DNA of 7,281 bases from an uncultured Collinsella sp. GTDB lineage: Bacteria; Actinomycetota; Coriobacteriia; Coriobacteriales; Coriobacteriaceae. The position numbers and the translations under genes are program-made. The notes under the pieces were generated by a model, which saw only the letters and a list, made by a program, of their open reading frames with translations, searched no databases and had not been told where the DNA came from. The stretch covers positions 1 through 7,281 of the forward strand of contig CABUJH010000073.1 in assembly GCA_902491895.1 (NCBI GenBank), written 5' to 3'. This document shows, one piece after another, positions 6,004 through 7,281 of the stretch. How positions within the stretch are numbered: position 1 is the first letter of the stretch; the number at the start of each line of letters is the position of its first letter.

Positions 6004-6945
6004 GTGCCGGCGAATAAGGAACATACCGAAGCTACTCCCTCGTCGCTCGCCGTGGCGGCGGGGGAGTATCTCGATTACCTCGCGGTCGAGCGGGGTTTGG
6101 CGCGCAACACGATTGCGGCCTATCGTCGTGACCTGACGACGTACTGCGCCTATCTGGAGCGGGCGGGTATTGTGTCTTTTGAAGAGGTGACTCGTCAGGT
6201 CGTGGAGGGCTTTGTCGCCGACCGTCGCGATGGGGGCTATTCCGATGCCTCGGTGGAGCGTGCGCTTGCGGCCGTGAAGGGCCTGCATGCCTTTTTGGTG
6301 CGCGATGGGGCTGTGGCCCAAAATCCAACGACGGCGTTGCGCCTGCCTAAAAAGGCTGAGCGTTTGCCGGAGTATCTATCGGTGGAGGATGTCTCGGCGC
6401 TGCTCGATCAAGACTTCCCCGAGGGCGAGATGGGCTTGCGCGACCATGCCATCTTGGAAGTGCTCTACGGATGCGGTTTGCGTGTGAGCGAGTTGGTGGG
6501 GCTCGATGTGGGCGATATCCATATCGACGATGGTTTTGTGCTCGTTCGCGGTAAGGGCTCAAAGGAACGCCTGTCCCCGCTGGTGGGAAGCGCGGCGCGA
6601 GCTCTGACGCTCTATGTAACTGAGGGGCGTTCTCGCTTGGCGGCCCATGCGCGCGGAACCGAGACCTCGGCGGTCTTTTTAAATAAGAACGGACGTCGCC
6701 TGTCGCGCCAGGCCGTGCATGCGATATGCGAGCGGTATGGGCGTCAGGTGGGGCTGGTGGGGCTCCATCCCCATACCTTGCGCCACTCCTTTGCCACCCA
6801 CATGCTCGCGGGCGGTGCCGACCTGCGTGTGCTGCAGGAGATTTTGGGCCATGCCGATATTTCGACCACGCAGGTCTACACGCATGTCGACCGCACGCAA
6901 CTGACCGAGGTCTATCTGGCGGCGCATCCGCTGGCGCATCGTTAA
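6004..6945 (+). CDS. xerD: Tyrosine recombinase XerD
   Basis: A 313-residue tyrosine site-specific recombinase. With XerC, proteins of this type resolve chromosome dimers at the dif site at division. The N-terminal SAM-like DNA-binding domain covers about residues 17-105, including EYLDYLAVERGLARNTIAAYRRDL. The catalytic domain follows with all six active residues: Arg160 (GLRVSEL), Lys184 (GKGSKERL), His257 and Arg260 (HTLRHSFATHML), His283 (LGHADI) and nucleophile Tyr292 (QVYTHV). Spacing matches E. coli XerD apart from about 12 extra N-terminal residues. The GTG at 6004 is chosen because it follows the pyrG TAA by two bases, which implies translational coupling; there is no clear ribosome site of its own. 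In Mycobacterium a Nudix hydrolase gene sits between pyrG and xerD; here it is absent. XerD rather than XerC is preferred on context and sequence, but a dedicated phylogeny would settle it. No dif site was found in the window. Confidence 0.9.
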   Translation: MPANKEHTEATPSSLAVAAGEYLDYLAVERGLARNTIAAYRRDLTTYCAYLERAGIVSFEEVTRQVVEGFVADRRDGGYSDASVERALAAVKGLHAFLVRDGAVAQNPTTALRLPKKAERLPEYLSVEDVSALLDQDFPEGEMGLRDHAILEVLYGCGLRVSELVGLDVGDIHIDDGFVLVRGKGSKERLSPLVGSAARALTLYVTEGRSRLAAHARGTETSAVFLNKNGRRLSRQAVHAICERYGRQVGLVGLHPHTLRHSFATHMLAGGADLRVLQEILGHADISTTQVYTHVDRTQLTEVYLAAHPLAHR

Positions 6946-6978
6946 CACATCGCTGGCCTGCATATTTATAGGTATTTG

Positions 6979-7048
6979 GGGACGGGCCCCAGATTGCTGC
7001 GGCGTGCTTTTGCGCGCGCATGGGCAATCTGGGGCCCGTCCCATTTTT
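6979..7048 (+). terminator. Long palindromic hairpin and T tract ending the pyrG-xerD operon (REP-like)
   Basis: GGGACGGGCCCCAGATTGC (6979-6997) is the exact reverse complement of 7024-7042, a perfect 19-bp stem. The 26-nt loop can itself pair (GCGTGC with GCGCGC around TTTTGC, with one wobble). The second arm is followed by A and five T residues (7044-7048), so it should stop transcription. The arm, which begins TTTGGGGACGGG, resembles the widespread GGGGAC-type palindromes associated with REP/RAYT transposases. That link is from memory of the motif and is not proven here. Confidence 0.75.
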
Positions 7049-7140
7049 CGCCACTTGTCGTCGCGGTGGTGGGCCGCACGTGCCTTGGGTGGGGGAGTTT
7101 GGGGGCGATGTGAACGCCATGTAAAAGGACGTAAAAATCG
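7049..7140. other. Gene-free spacer after the operon
   Basis: No gene is supported. The stretch is G-rich and then A-rich (GTAAAAGGACGTAAAAATCG). A weak inverted repeat joins GGCGAT (7104-7109) to ATCGCC (7137-7142) across 27 bases. Confidence 0.4.
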
Positions 7141-7166
7141 CCTCAAGGTCAACTTGAAGGTTGAGG
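7141..7166. promoter_or_regulatory. Operator-like imperfect palindrome
   Basis: CCTCAA (7141-7146) mirrors TTGAGG (7161-7166), and TCAA-C-TTGA (7149-7157) lies between them. The two halves match apart from one extra A. CCTCAAG/CTTGA half-sites are reminiscent of MerR-family operators such as SoxR sites, but no matching promoter with a 19-20 bp spacer is evident on either strand. Confidence 0.3.
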
Positions 7167-7170
7167 TTGA

Positions 7171-7203
7171 AAGGCGGGGTGCCACAGGTGGCATCCCGCC
7201 TTT
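7171..7203. terminator. Strong hairpin, possible bidirectional terminator
   Basis: AAGGCGGGGTGCCAC (7171-7185) pairs with GTGGCATCCCGCCTT (7188-7202) through one G-T wobble. TTTG follows on the plus strand, and TTTC follows the stem on the minus strand. The T tracts are short. The hairpin may back up the xerD terminator or separate upstream transcription from the promoter region at the right edge. Confidence 0.5.
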
Positions 7204-7210
7204 GCTGTAA

Positions 7211-7226
7211 ACACAACATATTGTGT
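7211..7226. promoter_or_regulatory. nrdR box: NrdR-box-like site 1
   Basis: ACACAACATATTGTGT agrees at 15 of 16 positions with the NrdR consensus ACACWATATATWGTGT as remembered. The dyad extends to 8-bp perfect arms (7209-7216 with 7221-7228). NrdR represses ribonucleotide reductase genes, usually through two such boxes at the promoter. A second, weaker box lies 41 bases downstream. Confidence 0.6.
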
Positions 7227-7229
7227 TTT

Positions 7230-7243
7230 CGAACATATGCTCG
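7230..7243. promoter_or_regulatory. LexA (SOS box)-like site
   Basis: CGAACATATGCTCG differs at one base from the perfect palindrome CGAACATATGTTCG, the Gram-positive type of LexA/DinR box. It lies between the two NrdR-like boxes. Because AACATAT also occurs in both NrdR-like boxes, it could instead be a degenerate third copy of the same repeat. Confidence 0.4.
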
Positions 7244-7251
7244 GGGGTGTT

Positions 7252-7267
7252 TTACAACATATTGGGG
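7252..7267. promoter_or_regulatory. nrdR box: NrdR-box-like site 2
   Basis: The 11 bases ACAACATATTG (7254-7264) repeat those at 7213-7223 exactly. The 3' half-site is lost (GGGG in place of TGTG), so it is weaker than box 1. Centre-to-centre distance is 41 bp, about four helical turns, which places both boxes on the same DNA face. The regulated gene would begin beyond the window. Confidence 0.5.
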
Positions 7268-7281
7268 GTGGAATGGTGGGG

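Noticed and set aside
6946..7281. Possible dif site near xerD
   Set aside because: No 28-bp XerC/XerD-type sequence with the usual AT-rich arms is seen; the palindromes here are GC-rich or NrdR-like.
1..7281. CRISPR array, tRNA, rRNA or defence-gene cluster
   Set aside because: No regularly spaced repeats, no tRNA-like cloverleaf and no defence-protein motifs were found. The coding content is housekeeping apart from one unknown family and one small regulator.

Overview
The window looks like chromosome from a moderately high-GC actinobacterium of the Coriobacteriia, most likely Collinsella or a close relative. This rests on the mix of a YfcC-family transporter, a DUF1846 (UPF0371) protein, CTP synthase and XerD, on the GC-rich codon choice, and on the compact layout. 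It is inference, because no search could be run. All five genes lie on the + strand. Four are recognisable families and the fifth is a small winged-helix regulator.

Layout. Positions 1-125 are the leader of a YfcC-family membrane transporter (126-1604). It is followed by a 457-base gene-free gap (1605-2061) crowded with inverted repeats. In this gap a perfect 12-bp hairpin stands next to a 98-nt hairpin with a 15-bp perfect outer stem. The gap also holds what appears to be a decayed copy of the start of the transporter gene. A -10 box (TATAAT) then leads into a DUF1846 gene (2086-3567) with its own terminator. Next come a short leader, a 112-residue winged-helix protein (3823-4161) and a GNRA-capped terminator. 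CTP synthase pyrG (4340-6001) and tyrosine recombinase xerD (6004-6945) are almost back to back and probably form a two-gene operon. It ends at a very long palindromic hairpin with a T tract (6979-7048).

The last 230 bases hold a second strong hairpin, an operator-like palindrome and, at the right edge, two NrdR-box-like sites flanking a LexA-like site. These suggest that a ribonucleotide reductase operon begins just outside the window.

The protein-coding content is ordinary: transport, pyrimidine nucleotide synthesis, chromosome dimer resolution, one conserved protein of unknown function and one small regulator. No new multi-gene system is visible. The items worth a second look are non-coding: the structured gap after the transporter, a perfect DnaA box inside the pyrG leader hairpin, the REP-like palindrome behind xerD, and the regulatory sites at the right edge. 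CTP synthesis, a possible DnaA site and predicted NrdR/LexA sites lie within about 3 kb, which fits a DNA-precursor and replication theme, but that link is inferred.
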